A stretch of DNA of 64,000 nucleotides from NCBI RefSeq assembly GCF_003938655.1, contig NZ_RJJT01000010.1:124001-188000 (forward strand), in the 5' to 3' direction. A program made the translations under genes and the position numbers. This DNA comes from Rhizobium pisi. Lineage in GTDB: Bacteria > Pseudomonadota > Alphaproteobacteria > Rhizobiales > Rhizobiaceae. The notes under the pieces were generated by a model. The model did no database searches and was not told where the DNA came from. It was given only the letters and a program-made list of their open reading frames with translations. Shown piece after piece: positions 35,981 through 44,926 of this stretch (positions are counted from its first letter, which is position 1; each line of letters begins with the position of its first letter).

Positions 35981-37519
35981 ATGACTATCGCCGTCCTCGA
36001 TCTCGCCACCGAAACCGCCAAGCTGCTTGCCGAACTCGGCGTCGATGCCGGCCGCTATCACGGCGGCACGCTGTCCGTGACCTCGCCGGTCACGGGCAAG
36101 GAAATCGGCAGGCTCAGGGAACATTCCGTTCCCGAGACGAAGGCAGTGATCGAAGAAGCGCACAAGGCCTTCCTCGAATGGCGTGCTGTGCCGGCGCCGA
36201 AGCGCGGCGAACTGGTCCGCCTGCTCGGCGAGGAGCTGCGCGCGGCAAAGACGGCGCTCGGTCGTCTCGTCTCGATCGAAGTCGGCAAGATCACCTCCGA
36301 AGGTCTTGGTGAAGTGCAGGAGATGATCGACATCTGCGATTTCGCCGTCGGCCTTTCCCGCCAGCTCTACGGCCTGACGATCGCCACCGAGCGGTCCGAG
36401 CACCGGATGATGGAAAGCTGGCATCCGCTCGGCGTGGTCGGCATCATTTCCGCCTTCAATTTCCCGGTCGCCGTCTGGTCGTGGAATGCCGCACTTGCAA
36501 TGGTCTGCGGCAATTCCACCGTCTGGAAACCCTCGGAAAAGACGCCGTTGACGGCGCTCGCCGTGCAGGCGCTGTTCGAAAAGGCACTGAAGCGTTTCGT
36601 CGCCGAGGGCGGCACGGCGCCAGCCAATCTGTCGACGCTGATCATCGGCGGCCGTGACGTCGGCGAAGTGCTGGTCGACCATCCGAAGATCCCGCTCGTT
36701 TCCGCCACCGGCTCGACGGCCATGGGCCGTGCCGTCGGCCCGCGCCTGTCGCAGCGTTTTGCCCGCGCCATTCTCGAACTCGGCGGCAACAATGCGGCGA
36801 TCGTCTGCCCGAGCGCCGATCTCGACCTGACGCTGCGCGGCGTCGCTTTTTCGGCCATGGGCACAGCCGGCCAGCGCTGCACCACGCTGCGCCGGCTCTT
36901 CGTGCATGAAAGCGTCTACGACCAGCTGGTGCCGCGCTTGCAGAAGGCCTACGGCTCCGTCACCATCGGCAATCCGCTCGAAAGCGGCACACTTGTGGGA
37001 CCGCTGATCGACGGCCAGGCTTTCGAGAAGATGCAGGCAGCGCTTGGCGAGGCAAAATCGGCCGGCGGCAAGGTAACCGGCGGCGACCGCGTCGAAAACG
37101 GTTCGGCCGAGGCTTTCTACGTTCGCCCGGCGCTTGTCGAAATGCCTGATCAGACCGGCCCGGTCGAGCACGAGACCTTCGCGCCGATCCTCTATGTGAT
37201 GAAATACAGCGATTTCGACGCGGTACTGGCCCTCCACAATGCCGTGCCGCAGGGACTGTCGTCATCGATCTTCACCAACGATATGCGCGAGGCCGAAACC
37301 TTCGTCTCCGCGCGCGGCTCGGATTGCGGCATCGCCAACGTCAATCTTGGTCCCTCCGGCGCCGAAATCGGCGGCGCTTTCGGCGGCGAAAAGGAAACCG
37401 GCGGCGGGCGCGAATCCGGCTCGGATGCCTGGAAGGCCTATATGCGCCGCGCCACTAACACGATCAACTACGGCAGGACCCTGCCGCTCGCCCAGGGCGT
37501 CAAGTTCGACGTCGAATAA
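35981..37519 (+). CDS. Aldehyde dehydrogenase, ALDH7 (aminoadipate-semialdehyde) type
   Basis: A 512-residue NAD-dependent aldehyde dehydrogenase. Motifs: IISAFNFPVAVWSWNAALAMVCGN and VWKPSEKTPLTA (NAD binding), LVSATGSTAMGR, the general-base Glu in ILELGGNNAAIV, the catalytic Cys in GTAGQRCTTLRRLFVHE, and NVNLGPSGAEIGGAFGGEKETGGGRESGSDAWKAYMRR, the last being diagnostic of the antiquitin/ALDH7 group. These enzymes oxidise alpha-aminoadipate semialdehyde (AmaB / PcD). Start at ATG 35981 with a weak GGAA. It completes the route pipecolate to aminoadipate; a strong terminator follows. Confidence 0.9.
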   Translation: MTIAVLDLATETAKLLAELGVDAGRYHGGTLSVTSPVTGKEIGRLREHSVPETKAVIEEAHKAFLEWRAVPAPKRGELVRLLGEELRAAKTALGRLVSIEVGKITSEGLGEVQEMIDICDFAVGLSRQLYGLTIATERSEHRMMESWHPLGVVGIISAFNFPVAVWSWNAALAMVCGNSTVWKPSEKTPLTALAVQALFEKALKRFVAEGGTAPANLSTLIIGGRDVGEVLVDHPKIPLVSATGSTAMGRAVGPRLSQRFARAILELGGNNAAIVCPSADLDLTLRGVAFSAMGTAGQRCTTLRRLFVHESVYDQLVPRLQKAYGSVTIGNPLESGTLVGPLIDGQAFEKMQAALGEAKSAGGKVTGGDRVENGSAEAFYVRPALVEMPDQTGPVEHETFAPILYVMKYSDFDAVLALHNAVPQGLSSSIFTNDMREAETFVSARGSDCGIANVNLGPSGAEIGGAFGGEKETGGGRESGSDAWKAYMRRATNTINYGRTLPLAQGVKFDVE

Positions 37520-37535
37520 GCGATCGCCATGGGAA

Positions 37536-37564
37536 AGGCGGCGCCTGCGGAACGCCGCCTTTTT
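37536..37564 (+). terminator. Intrinsic terminator after ALDH7 gene
   Basis: AGGCGGCG pairs with CGCCGCCT across a 9-base loop, followed by TTTTTG. Marks the end of the lysine-catabolism cassette. Confidence 0.9.
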
Positions 37565-37602
37565 GCTTGGATTGAGATTTATTCCCGCATAATATGAAAT
37601 AT

Positions 37603-37662
37603 TCAGTCAAGATATTGTGATTGCTTTTCTGCGAACTCGAAACTTGAAATCGTCAGTCAAGA
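37603..37662. repeat. Direct repeat TCAGTCAAGA, 50 bp apart, in iron-transporter promoter region
   Basis: The 10-base word occurs at 37603-37612 and at 37653-37662 in the AT-rich region upstream of the iron-binding protein gene. The exact 50-bp spacing is close to five helical turns. No standard Irr or RirA box was recognised here. Confidence 0.45.
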
Positions 37663-37721
37663 AAAATATACGCCTCCTACCACCCTCGGGAGCCGGGGTG
37701 GACATTGCCACGGAGGCCATA

Positions 37722-38747
37722 ATGAATATTGCTCTTAACCGTTTTTCCCGCGCATTCGCGCTTGCCGCTTCGCTTCTCTCCGCCACTGCGCTTGCAGGCA
37801 GCGCCAATGCGCAGGGGACTGAAGGCCTGGTCGTCTACAATGCCCAGCACGAAAGCCTGGGCCGCGAATGGATCGACGCCTTCACCAAGGAGACCGGCAT
37901 CAAGGTCACCATGCGCCAGGGCGGCGACATGCAGTTCGCCAACCAGATCATTCAGGAAGGCGACGCTTCTCCGGCTGACGTCTTCCTGACCGAGAATTCG
38001 CCGGCAATGTCCCTGGTCGATGGCGCGGGCCTCTTCGCCCCCGTCGAAAAGGAAACGCTGGATCAGGTTCCGGATCAGTATCGCCCCGCCGACGGCATGT
38101 GGACCGGCATTGCCGCCCGCACCACTGTTTTCGCCTACGACAAGACGAAGCTCAGCGAAGACAAGCTGCCGAAGTCGCTGCTCGATCTCGCAGATCCGGC
38201 CTGGAAGGGCCGCTGGGGTGCGGCACCTGCCGGCGCCGACTTCCAGGCCATCGTCGCCGCCCTGCTGCAGCTCAAGGGCGAAGACGCCACCAAGGCATGG
38301 CTGAAGGGCCTGAAAGACAATGCTACGCCCTACAAGGGCAACAGCGTCGCGATGAAGGCAGTCAACGCCGGCGAAGTCGAAGGCGCTGTTATCTATCACT
38401 ATTATTGGTTCGGCGATCAGGCCAAAACAGGCGAGAACAGCAAGAATGTCGGCCTGCATTACTTCAAGAACCAGGATCCGGGCGCTTTCGTCAGCGTTTC
38501 GGGCGGCGGCGTCCTGAAGTCCACGCAGCATATGAAGGAAGCCCAGGCTTTCCTGAGGTTCATCACCAGCAAGGCAGGCCAGGCCGTGCTCAAGGACGGC
38601 ACGTCCTATGAATATGCTGTCGGCAAGGATGCGCCCTCCAACGACAAGCTCACTCCGCTTGCCGATCTCAACGCGCCGAAGGTCGAAGCCTCGACCCTCG
38701 ACAGCAAGAAGGTCGTGGAGCTGATGACGGCCGCAGGCCTGATCTGA
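37722..38747 (+). CDS. Ferric iron ABC transporter, periplasmic binding protein (FbpA-like)
   Basis: A 341-residue protein with a signal peptide ([23 protein letters not shown]). The mature protein starts [35 protein letters not shown], typical of FbpA/FutA binders. It keeps the iron-ligand tyrosine cluster [11 protein letters not shown] and the [23 protein letters not shown] segment. CGGAGG precedes the ATG. First gene of a three-gene importer; a terminator lies between it and the permease, which would give a surplus of the binding protein. Confidence 0.88.
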   Translation: MNIALNRFSRAFALAASLLSATALAGSANAQGTEGLVVYNAQHESLGREWIDAFTKETGIKVTMRQGGDMQFANQIIQEGDASPADVFLTENSPAMSLVDGAGLFAPVEKETLDQVPDQYRPADGMWTGIAARTTVFAYDKTKLSEDKLPKSLLDLADPAWKGRWGAAPAGADFQAIVAALLQLKGEDATKAWLKGLKDNATPYKGNSVAMKAVNAGEVEGAVIYHYYWFGDQAKTGENSKNVGLHYFKNQDPGAFVSVSGGGVLKSTQHMKEAQAFLRFITSKAGQAVLKDGTSYEYAVGKDAPSNDKLTPLADLNAPKVEASTLDSKKVVELMTAAGLI

Positions 38748-38770
38748 TTTTCTGCCGCAGCCTTCCTCTG

Positions 38771-38791
38771 GCCAAAACTATTGCTTTTGGC
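38771..38791 (+). repeat. Hairpin after iron-binding-protein gene
   Basis: GCCAAAA pairs with TTTTGGC across a 7-base loop 24 bases after the binding-protein stop. It may stabilise the 3' end of the first cistron's message. Confidence 0.5.
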
Positions 38792-38821
38792 TCAAGAAAA
38801 CCTTAGGGCATGACGAAATCC

Positions 38822-38856
38822 GGCAACCGCTCTTGAAAGCGGTTGCCTTCCTTTTT
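38822..38856 (+). terminator. Intra-operon intrinsic terminator between binding protein and permease
   Basis: GGCAACCGCT (38822-38831) pairs perfectly with AGCGGTTGCC (38838-38847) across CTTGAA and is followed by a T-rich run. A TTG at 38833 that could be read as the permease start falls in its loop, so the permease should start further downstream. Confidence 0.75.
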
Positions 38857-38877
38857 CAGCGTGTGAAGGCATCGGCC

Positions 38878-40476
38878 TTGCTGCAGGACAACAGATTGCT
38901 CGCATCCGGAAACGCGGCGCCGGTCGCGCCGAAGGCCGCGCGAATGGTTTTGCTGCGCGGGCGCATGCCGCATGCATCCGTGATGCTTCTCGCCACCATC
39001 GTCGCGATCTTCAGCCTCGTGCCGCTCGGCTTCATCGGCTGGATAACCTACGATGTCGGCTGGGAAACGGTAAAGGCGCTCGTCTTCCGGTCGCGCGTCG
39101 GCGAACTCCTCGTCAATACGGTTTTCCTGGAATCGATCACCATTCCACTGTCGATCGCACTTGCCGTGACGCTCGCCTGGCTGACGGAGCGGACCAACAT
39201 TCCTTTCGCGCGGCTCTGGGCTTGGCTTGCGATAGCACCGCTTGCCGTGCCGGCCTTCGTGCACAGCTATGCCTGGGTCAGCCTCATTCCCGGCATGCGC
39301 GGCCTGCAGAGCGGCGTCTTCGTCTCGGTGATCGCCTATTATCCGTTTCTCTATCTGCCGGTCTCTGCCGCGCTGCGCCGGCTTGATCCGGCCATCGAGG
39401 ACGCGGCGGCTTCGCTCGGCCTCAATCCCTGGCGCGTCTTCTTCCGCGCAGTGCTGCCGCAGTTGAGGTTTGCCATCTGCGGCGGCTCGCTGCTGATCGC
39501 GCTGCATCTGCTGTCGGAATACGGTCTGTTCGTTATGATCCGCTTCGACACGTTCGCAACGGCGATTGTCGACCAGTTCCAGTCCTCCTACAACAGCCCT
39601 GCTTCCAACATGCTCGGCGGTGTGCTCGTCGCCTGCTGCCTTTTTCTGCTGAGCCTTGAAGTGCTGCTGCGCGGCAACGAGCGTTACGCCCGCGTCGGCT
39701 CTGGCTCGCCGCGCCCGGCGGACCGCCGTCGGCTCGGCTGGTTCGTCGTGCCGGCCGTTCTGCTGCCCGTCGTCCTGGCGGTGCTGGCGCTCGGCGTGCC
39801 CCTGGTGACGCTTAGCCGCTGGCTCTATCTCGGCGGCGCCGATATCTGGCGCATCGAGGTTGGCAACGCTTTCCTGCAGACGATCATCCTTGCCGTTGTC
39901 GGCGGCACGCTGGCGACGATTGCGGCGGCGCCGATGGCCTGGCTTTCGGTGCGGGCGCCCGGCCGTTTCCAGCGCGTGCTCGAAGCCTGTCACTACTATG
40001 TCGGCTCGCTGCCGGGTGTCGTCGTGGCGCTGGCGCTGGTGACGATCACCGTGCGTCTCGTGCTGCCGCTCTATCAGACCTTCGCAACGCTGATCGTCGC
40101 CTATGTGATGCTTTTCCTGCCGCGTGCCATGGTGGGGCTGCGCGCCAGCATCGCCCAGGCGCCGGTGGAACTGGAACGTGCCGCGATGGGCCTCGGCCGC
40201 ACTCCGGGCCAGGCGGTGCGGCAGATCACCATGCGGCTTGCGGCTCCAGGCGCTGCCGCCAGCGTCGCACTCGCCGCGCTCGGCATTACCAATGAGCTCA
40301 CGGCAACGCTGATGCTGTCGCCCAACGGCGTCGATACGCTGGCGACGAAATTCTGGTCGCTGACGAGCGAGATCGACTATGTCTCGGCCGCTCCCTACGC
40401 CTTCATGATGATCGTGTTGTCGCTGCCGCTCACCCTGATGCTCTATACCCAATCGAAACGGACCGCCGGCCAATGA
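38878..40476 (+). CDS. Ferric iron ABC transporter, permease (FbpB-like)
   Basis: An inner-membrane protein of about 532 residues with roughly 12 membrane segments, made of two fused permease halves as in FbpB. Both ATPase-docking loops are visible: [24 protein letters not shown] in the first half and [26 protein letters not shown] in the second. The start is uncertain. TTG 38878 with GAAGG eight bases upstream is preferred, GTG 38863 is possible, and TTG 38833 is unlikely because it lies in a terminator hairpin. It overlaps the ATPase gene by four bases (ATGA). Confidence 0.85.
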   Translation: MLQDNRLLASGNAAPVAPKAARMVLLRGRMPHASVMLLATIVAIFSLVPLGFIGWITYDVGWETVKALVFRSRVGELLVNTVFLESITIPLSIALAVTLAWLTERTNIPFARLWAWLAIAPLAVPAFVHSYAWVSLIPGMRGLQSGVFVSVIAYYPFLYLPVSAALRRLDPAIEDAAASLGLNPWRVFFRAVLPQLRFAICGGSLLIALHLLSEYGLFVMIRFDTFATAIVDQFQSSYNSPASNMLGGVLVACCLFLLSLEVLLRGNERYARVGSGSPRPADRRRLGWFVVPAVLLPVVLAVLALGVPLVTLSRWLYLGGADIWRIEVGNAFLQTIILAVVGGTLATIAAAPMAWLSVRAPGRFQRVLEACHYYVGSLPGVVVALALVTITVRLVLPLYQTFATLIVAYVMLFLPRAMVGLRASIAQAPVELERAAMGLGRTPGQAVRQITMRLAAPGAAASVALAALGITNELTATLMLSPNGVDTLATKFWSLTSEIDYVSAAPYAFMMIVLSLPLTLMLYTQSKRTAGQ

Positions 40477-41510
40477 CGCTGCTTACGATCGAAAACATCA
40501 GCAAGCGTTATGGCCCGGTTCAGGCGCTGAAGGATATCTCGCTCGAAGTGCAGGCGGGCAGCCGCACGGCTGTCGTCGGCCCGTCCGGCTCGGGCAAGAC
40601 GACGCTGCTTCGCATCATTGCCGGCTTCGAGCAGCCCGATGCCGGCAGGGTGACGCTGGATGGTGGCGTGCTTGCCGACGGTCCGGCGGCGGTGCCGGCC
40701 CACAAGCGCGGCATCGGCATCGTCTCCCAGGATGGCGCGCTGTTTCCGCATCTGAGTGTTGCCGAAAATATCGGTTTCGGCTTCGAGCGCGGTGCGGCTG
40801 ATCGCGAGAAGCGCATCGTCGAGCTGCTCGATATGGTCGAGCTCGACCGCGGCATGCTGGTGAGGCGCCCGCATCAGCTTTCCGGCGGCCAGCAACAGCG
40901 CGTGGCGCTGGCCCGGGCGCTTGGCCGCAAGCCGCGGCTGATGTTGCTCGATGAACCCTTTTCGGCCCTCGATACGGGCCTGCGTGAAAACATGCGCAAG
41001 GCGGTTGCGCGCGTGCTGCAGGCAGCCGGCATCACCGCCATCCTCGTCACGCATGATCAGGAAGAGGCGCTGAGCTTTGCCGATCAGGTCGCGGTCCTGA
41101 GGGAAGGGCGGCTGATCCAGGCCGGATCGCCGCAATCATTGTATCTTCATCCCCGGGATCGCGAGACTGCGCTGTTCCTCGGTGACGCGGTGCTGCTTCC
41201 CGCCATCATCCGCAACGGCATGGCCGATTGCGCCCTCGGCCACGTTGCCGTCGAAGGCAGCCGCCAGGGCAAGGCGGAGATCATGCTGCGGCCCGAGCAG
41301 ATCCGTGTCATTGCCGATGAAAGCGATCGCGACTATGGCGGACGTGTCGTCGAGGTGGAATTCGGCGGCGCTGTCTGCACCGTTGCCGTCTCGCTTGACG
41401 GTATTGCGCTGCCGCCGATCCGGATCAAGACTTCAAGCGTCGCCCTGCCGGCGCGAGGCGATCTTGTTCGCCTCGATATATCAGGCAAGGCGCATGTTTT
41501 CGAGGCTTGA
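40473..41510 (+). CDS. Ferric iron ABC transporter, ATP-binding protein (FbpC-like)
   Basis: A 345-residue ATPase with intact motifs: Walker [11 protein letters not shown]-loop [18 protein letters not shown], signature [16 protein letters not shown], Walker [15 protein letters not shown], and H-loop [10 protein letters not shown]. The C-terminal TOBE-like regulatory domain starts around residue 245 ([31 protein letters not shown]). Energises import of the metal captured by the upstream binding protein; translationally coupled to the permease. Confidence 0.9.
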   Translation: MTLLTIENISKRYGPVQALKDISLEVQAGSRTAVVGPSGSGKTTLLRIIAGFEQPDAGRVTLDGGVLADGPAAVPAHKRGIGIVSQDGALFPHLSVAENIGFGFERGAADREKRIVELLDMVELDRGMLVRRPHQLSGGQQQRVALARALGRKPRLMLLDEPFSALDTGLRENMRKAVARVLQAAGITAILVTHDQEEALSFADQVAVLREGRLIQAGSPQSLYLHPRDRETALFLGDAVLLPAIIRNGMADCALGHVAVEGSRQGKAEIMLRPEQIRVIADESDRDYGGRVVEVEFGGAVCTVAVSLDGIALPPIRIKTSSVALPARGDLVRLDISGKAHVFEA

Positions 41511-41530
41511 GCATAGAGCCCGCGCGTCCT

Positions 41531-41557
41531 ACGCGCGTCCGAGAGGACGCACGCGCG
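41531..41557. terminator. Hairpin between convergent fbpC-like and glycoamylase genes
   Basis: A GCGTCC/GGACGC stem with a GAGA loop, extended imperfectly by GC-alternating sequence, lies in the 47-base convergent gap and abuts the stop codon of the minus-strand gene. Possible bidirectional terminator without T-run. Confidence 0.45.
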
Positions 41558-42892
41558 CTAGCCGAACTTGCGCACCACTTCTGCCGGCTCGATGCCTTCG
41601 AGCCAGCCGCCGGTAAAGCCGGCGCGCTCGAGCCCGAGGCGGATGGTCGGCGATTGCCGCATCAGCTTCCAGATGAAGTCGGAGCGCTCGTTCTCGACGG
41701 TCATGACGACAAGGCCCTGGTCAATGCCGACAGTGCGGTCGTCGACCCAGCCCTCCGGCCGCTTCGTCTGGACGGTCGGATTGAAACCGCCGGGAAAGCC
41801 GCCTTCCAAGAGCAGGTTCGGATAGGTGGTCAGAAGCGCCTTGGTGCCGTCGAGAGCCGCCTGCTTGTCATAGGGCAGGCAGGCGAGCGCCGCCCAGGGT
41901 GCGATCGTGCCGTCATCGGGCCCAAGCGGCGCGCCGCGTGCGGCGTAGCCCAGAACCTTCGGTTGGCGGCCGCCGCGCATGCGCCGTGTCGGCGGCGGGC
42001 CGTCGCAGGCGGAGAAGCCCCAGATGTTCCTGTTGTAGCCGACGAACCGGCCGGGATTGCGCTCGGCATAGTCACGCTGGACGTTGATGACGACCTGCGT
42101 GTTGCGGAAGTAGTCCCAGTTCCGCTCGGCCATCGGCTTGTCCTGAATGCCGCGGAAATCGATCCAGGCATGCGAGAAGAGATGGATGAAGAGCGGCCCG
42201 GCATAGAGATAGGATTGCTCGCCATGCAGCATCCAGGAATAGCTCGACGTAAAGGTGTCGTAGCACGACTGCGGGATCGGGTGCGTCGGCGAGGCGAGCG
42301 CCAGCGCATAGAGGATGATCGCCTCGTCGAAGCCGTGATAACGCCAGCGCAGGAAGCCGGAGGAGGGCTTCCAACCCATGCAAATGGTATCGCCCTTGTT
42401 TAGCGCCCAGCGCCAGTCGACACGCTCGTAGATGAAGGTCGCGAGTTCGCGGATCTCGGTTTCCGTCTCGTCGTCTTCGCGGTTGAAATACTGCGCAGCG
42501 GTCAGGATGCCGGCGAGAAGCAGTGCCGTATCGATGGTCGAAAGCTCGCTGTTCCAGGCTCGATGGCCGGTATCCATGTGCAGGAAATGGTAGAAGAAGC
42601 CGCGATGGCCTGTCGCGTGGCGTTCCTCGCCCTGGCGCGCCTCGGCAAAGAAGCGCAGCGTATTGACCGTGCGCTCGGCTGCTTCCTTTCGGCTGATCCA
42701 GGAGCGCTCGACACCGACGGGATAGGATGAAAGCGCAAAGCCGACGGCTGCGATACTCGCCGGCACGCCGCCGATCGAGGTATCGGCCACGAGACCATTT
42801 TCAGGATTGGAATATTTCAGGAAGTACTTGAATGCTGAATGCTGCAGCCTGTCCACGAGCGCGGCATCAATGTCTTCAATCCGTTGCAGCAT
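41558..42892 (-). CDS. Glycoamylase-domain (GH144-type) glycoside hydrolase
   Basis: A 444-residue (alpha/alpha)6-type enzyme of the glycoamylase family (PF10091), which includes GH144 endo-beta-1,2-glucanases. Landmarks: YFLKYSNPENGLVADTS, ASIAAVGFALSSYPVGVER, GFFYHFLHMDTGHRAWNSELSTIDTALLLAG, GPLFIHLFSHAWIDFRGIQDK, WGFSACDGP and TVGIDQGLVVMTVENERSDFIW. No signal peptide is evident, so it probably acts in the cytoplasm. A paralogue with the same landmarks is encoded 3.8 kb to the right. Beta-1,2-glucan, made by rhizobia as cyclic periplasmic glucan, is a plausible substrate but is inferred from family only. TAGGAG precedes the ATG. Confidence 0.83.
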   Translation of the reverse strand: MLQRIEDIDAALVDRLQHSAFKYFLKYSNPENGLVADTSIGGVPASIAAVGFALSSYPVGVERSWISRKEAAERTVNTLRFFAEARQGEERHATGHRGFFYHFLHMDTGHRAWNSELSTIDTALLLAGILTAAQYFNREDDETETEIRELATFIYERVDWRWALNKGDTICMGWKPSSGFLRWRYHGFDEAIILYALALASPTHPIPQSCYDTFTSSYSWMLHGEQSYLYAGPLFIHLFSHAWIDFRGIQDKPMAERNWDYFRNTQVVINVQRDYAERNPGRFVGYNRNIWGFSACDGPPPTRRMRGGRQPKVLGYAARGAPLGPDDGTIAPWAALACLPYDKQAALDGTKALLTTYPNLLLEGGFPGGFNPTVQTKRPEGWVDDRTVGIDQGLVVMTVENERSDFIWKLMRQSPTIRLGLERAGFTGGWLEGIEPAEVVRKFG

Positions 42893-43050
42893 AGGCTCCT
42901 ACCCAACTGTTGCATCGCCCCATGCTTCAACATGGTGGACGTCCCTCGGCAAATCAAACCTTTTTGATTCGTAGAGATAAGAGAACACGAATGGGCGGAA
43001 GTGGTCGTTAACAATTATCGGTGAAATAGTATCTAGGATAAGTCATATAA

Positions 43051-43076
43051 GCGGTGCAGCAAAAAGGACGCACCGC
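43051..43076 (-). terminator. Hairpin downstream of M81 peptidase gene
   Basis: GCGGTGC and GCACCGC form a 7-bp stem; on the minus strand it is followed by TTATAT. It lies 75 bases beyond the M81 gene stop and is the likely end of that transcript. The rest of the 258-base gap is AT-rich upstream sequence of the glycoamylase gene. Confidence 0.5.
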
Positions 43077-43150
43077 GCCTCTTCGGAACAGCTTATTTCC
43101 CGCAATACTTGCTTCGCCACGCGTTGCTCGGAGTGGGTTGACGCGCGGGG

Positions 43151-44605
43151 TCAGCCGGACTTCACGCTCGCTGCCGAGCGCGCGGAGAGAAAAACCTGCG
43201 GCTCGAAGACGAAATCCTTGTCGAAGGGATAGGTCGGGCGCTGCTTGCGCAGCCGCGGCAGGCGCTCGACGAACTGGTCGACCACGCCGGGCGATAGCGC
43301 CATCAGGTTCGGATTGGCGATCGGCGCGAGCTCCGGCGAGAGATAACCCGATTTGACGACGATGATTCTGGCCTTGTGCGGATCGAGGCCGAGCCGGGTG
43401 AAGTCGACGATGTTGTGATAGGGCCGGCGCTTGGCGCAGAGCACGAGATCGATGCCACCAATCGAAACGACTGCCTGGCGGTCGGCAAGATCGGATGTTT
43501 CGTGCAGGAATTTGACGGTGAAGCGGGCCGTGACCGGCTTGCTGCCCTTGGTATCGAGCGATGCGCCGACGCTGAGGGTGAGTTCCGCACCCACAGCCGC
43601 GGCATAACAGGCCTCGGTCGACGCCTTGTCGGTGATGCCGGCGAAGACAACGCCGGTCGCACCCTTGGCGATCAGCTCGGCCAGCACGTCGGCCCGGTCC
43701 CCGACACCGCCGCCGGTGGGGTTGTCGCCGGATTCGGCGAGCACCACGGGTGCGGTCGGGCTTGCGATCGCTCTCGCGACGCATTCCTCGATCGAGCCGG
43801 TCTCGCAGCCGAAGACGAAGTCTGCGCGCGCATCCCAATAGGCCCGGGCAAGACACCTTGCCTCGCGCTCCAGCACGGCGCGGTCGGTGCCGGTCATGAT
43901 GGCGGCGGCCGTGGCGCGCGGTTCGTCCGCCCAGACGTAGCCGACCATCAGCGATGCATCCCAGACGCCCTCCATCGCATCGATGCCGGGCAGCATGTCA
44001 TAGAGGCTCTTTGCCGGCTGATCGACGGTGCTGGTGCGCTCGCCGGGCAGCACGACGGGGATCGGCGCCCACAGAACGACCGGCCTCACGCCCGTCTTCA
44101 GGCTTTTCACCAGCATGGAGACGGAACGGCGCATCGTCTCCTCGACATCGATATGTGGCGCCGTGCGGTAGGTGGAATAGATATCGAGCGCATCGATAAT
44201 GCGGTGCGTGACGTTGCCGTGCAGGTCGTAGCTTGCTGAAACCGTGCAATCCTCGCCAACGAGCGCACGGGCCGCGCTGATCCAGTCACCCTCAGCATCC
44301 TCCATGCCTTCGACATACATGGCGCCGTGCATGGCGAGGTAGAGACCGTCGAGCGGCAGCATCGGCTTCAGCCGCTCGAGGAATTCCCCCTTGAAGGCTT
44401 CGTAGGTCGCGCGTGCAACTGGGCCGCCGGCAATGGCGCGGGCATGGATCGTCGGCAGGAATTCGGCGTCGTAGTCCTTGAGGAAGGCGAAGTAGGGCGA
44501 TTCCAGCAGTGCCGCGCCGCGCACCACGCGAAAATCCTTCTCCTCGTTCAGGACGGGATTGTATGTGCTGCATTCGATATGAATGCCACCGACGGCGATG
44601 CGCAT
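43151..44605 (-). CDS. M81 family metallopeptidase (MlrC-like)
   Basis: A 484-residue protein of the DUF1485/MlrC family. The N-terminus MRIAVGGIHIECSTYNP contains the first zinc-region residues. It is followed by LYLAMHGAMYVEGMEDAEGDW, SASYDLHGNVTHRIIDALDIYSTYRTAPHIDVEETM and VVLAESGDNPTGGGVGDRADVL, all family signatures. MlrC completes breakdown of linearised microcystin, but most members have no known substrate and are assigned to small-peptide or amide hydrolysis. GAGGCACTTC precedes the start at 44605. Divergent from the ABC exporter gene. Confidence 0.88.
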   Translation of the reverse strand: MRIAVGGIHIECSTYNPVLNEEKDFRVVRGAALLESPYFAFLKDYDAEFLPTIHARAIAGGPVARATYEAFKGEFLERLKPMLPLDGLYLAMHGAMYVEGMEDAEGDWISAARALVGEDCTVSASYDLHGNVTHRIIDALDIYSTYRTAPHIDVEETMRRSVSMLVKSLKTGVRPVVLWAPIPVVLPGERTSTVDQPAKSLYDMLPGIDAMEGVWDASLMVGYVWADEPRATAAAIMTGTDRAVLEREARCLARAYWDARADFVFGCETGSIEECVARAIASPTAPVVLAESGDNPTGGGVGDRADVLAELIAKGATGVVFAGITDKASTEACYAAAVGAELTLSVGASLDTKGSKPVTARFTVKFLHETSDLADRQAVVSIGGIDLVLCAKRRPYHNIVDFTRLGLDPHKARIIVVKSGYLSPELAPIANPNLMALSPGVVDQFVERLPRLRKQRPTYPFDKDFVFEPQVFLSARSAASVKSG

Positions 44606-44926
44606 GAAGTGCCTCAAATGATGTTGGGAGCAATCGGGACGTTAGGGGTGGTGCCGCCGGCTCTGCCTTTCGGAGCCAATGCCGTCGACAGGAAATTTCG
44701 GTGTCATCTGACACAAAGCGCGCGCCGGCTGCAAGCGGCACATGCGCATCATCATCGACAAGCTCGTCGTCTTGCGGCAGCCGCGACCGGTTGCCCACGG
44801 GGCCACATTCCGTCTCGGGCCGGTTTCGTGCCTGAAAAGCCGCGCTCATCCGTTCATCTCATGCGTCGCTCTCCATTGTGGATTTTTCACGCTATAGTTC
44901 ATTCCAAAGACACGGCGGGGGCGAAT
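44606..44926. other. 321-base divergent intergenic region
   Basis: Region between the M81 peptidase and the divergent ABC exporter. The exporter's frame stays open through it, but no conserved residues or ribosome site support coding. No clear promoter pair, palindrome or repeat was recognised; the last 60 bases before the exporter start are more AT-rich. Confidence 0.5.

Noticed and set aside
38833..38877. Permease start at TTG 38833
   Set aside because: This codon lies in the loop of a perfect 10-bp terminator hairpin.
44327..44926. N-terminal 200-residue extension of the ABC exporter
   Set aside because: The frame is open but overlaps the divergent M81 gene. It has no conserved segment, and the ATG at 44927 has a ribosome site right before the membrane domain.
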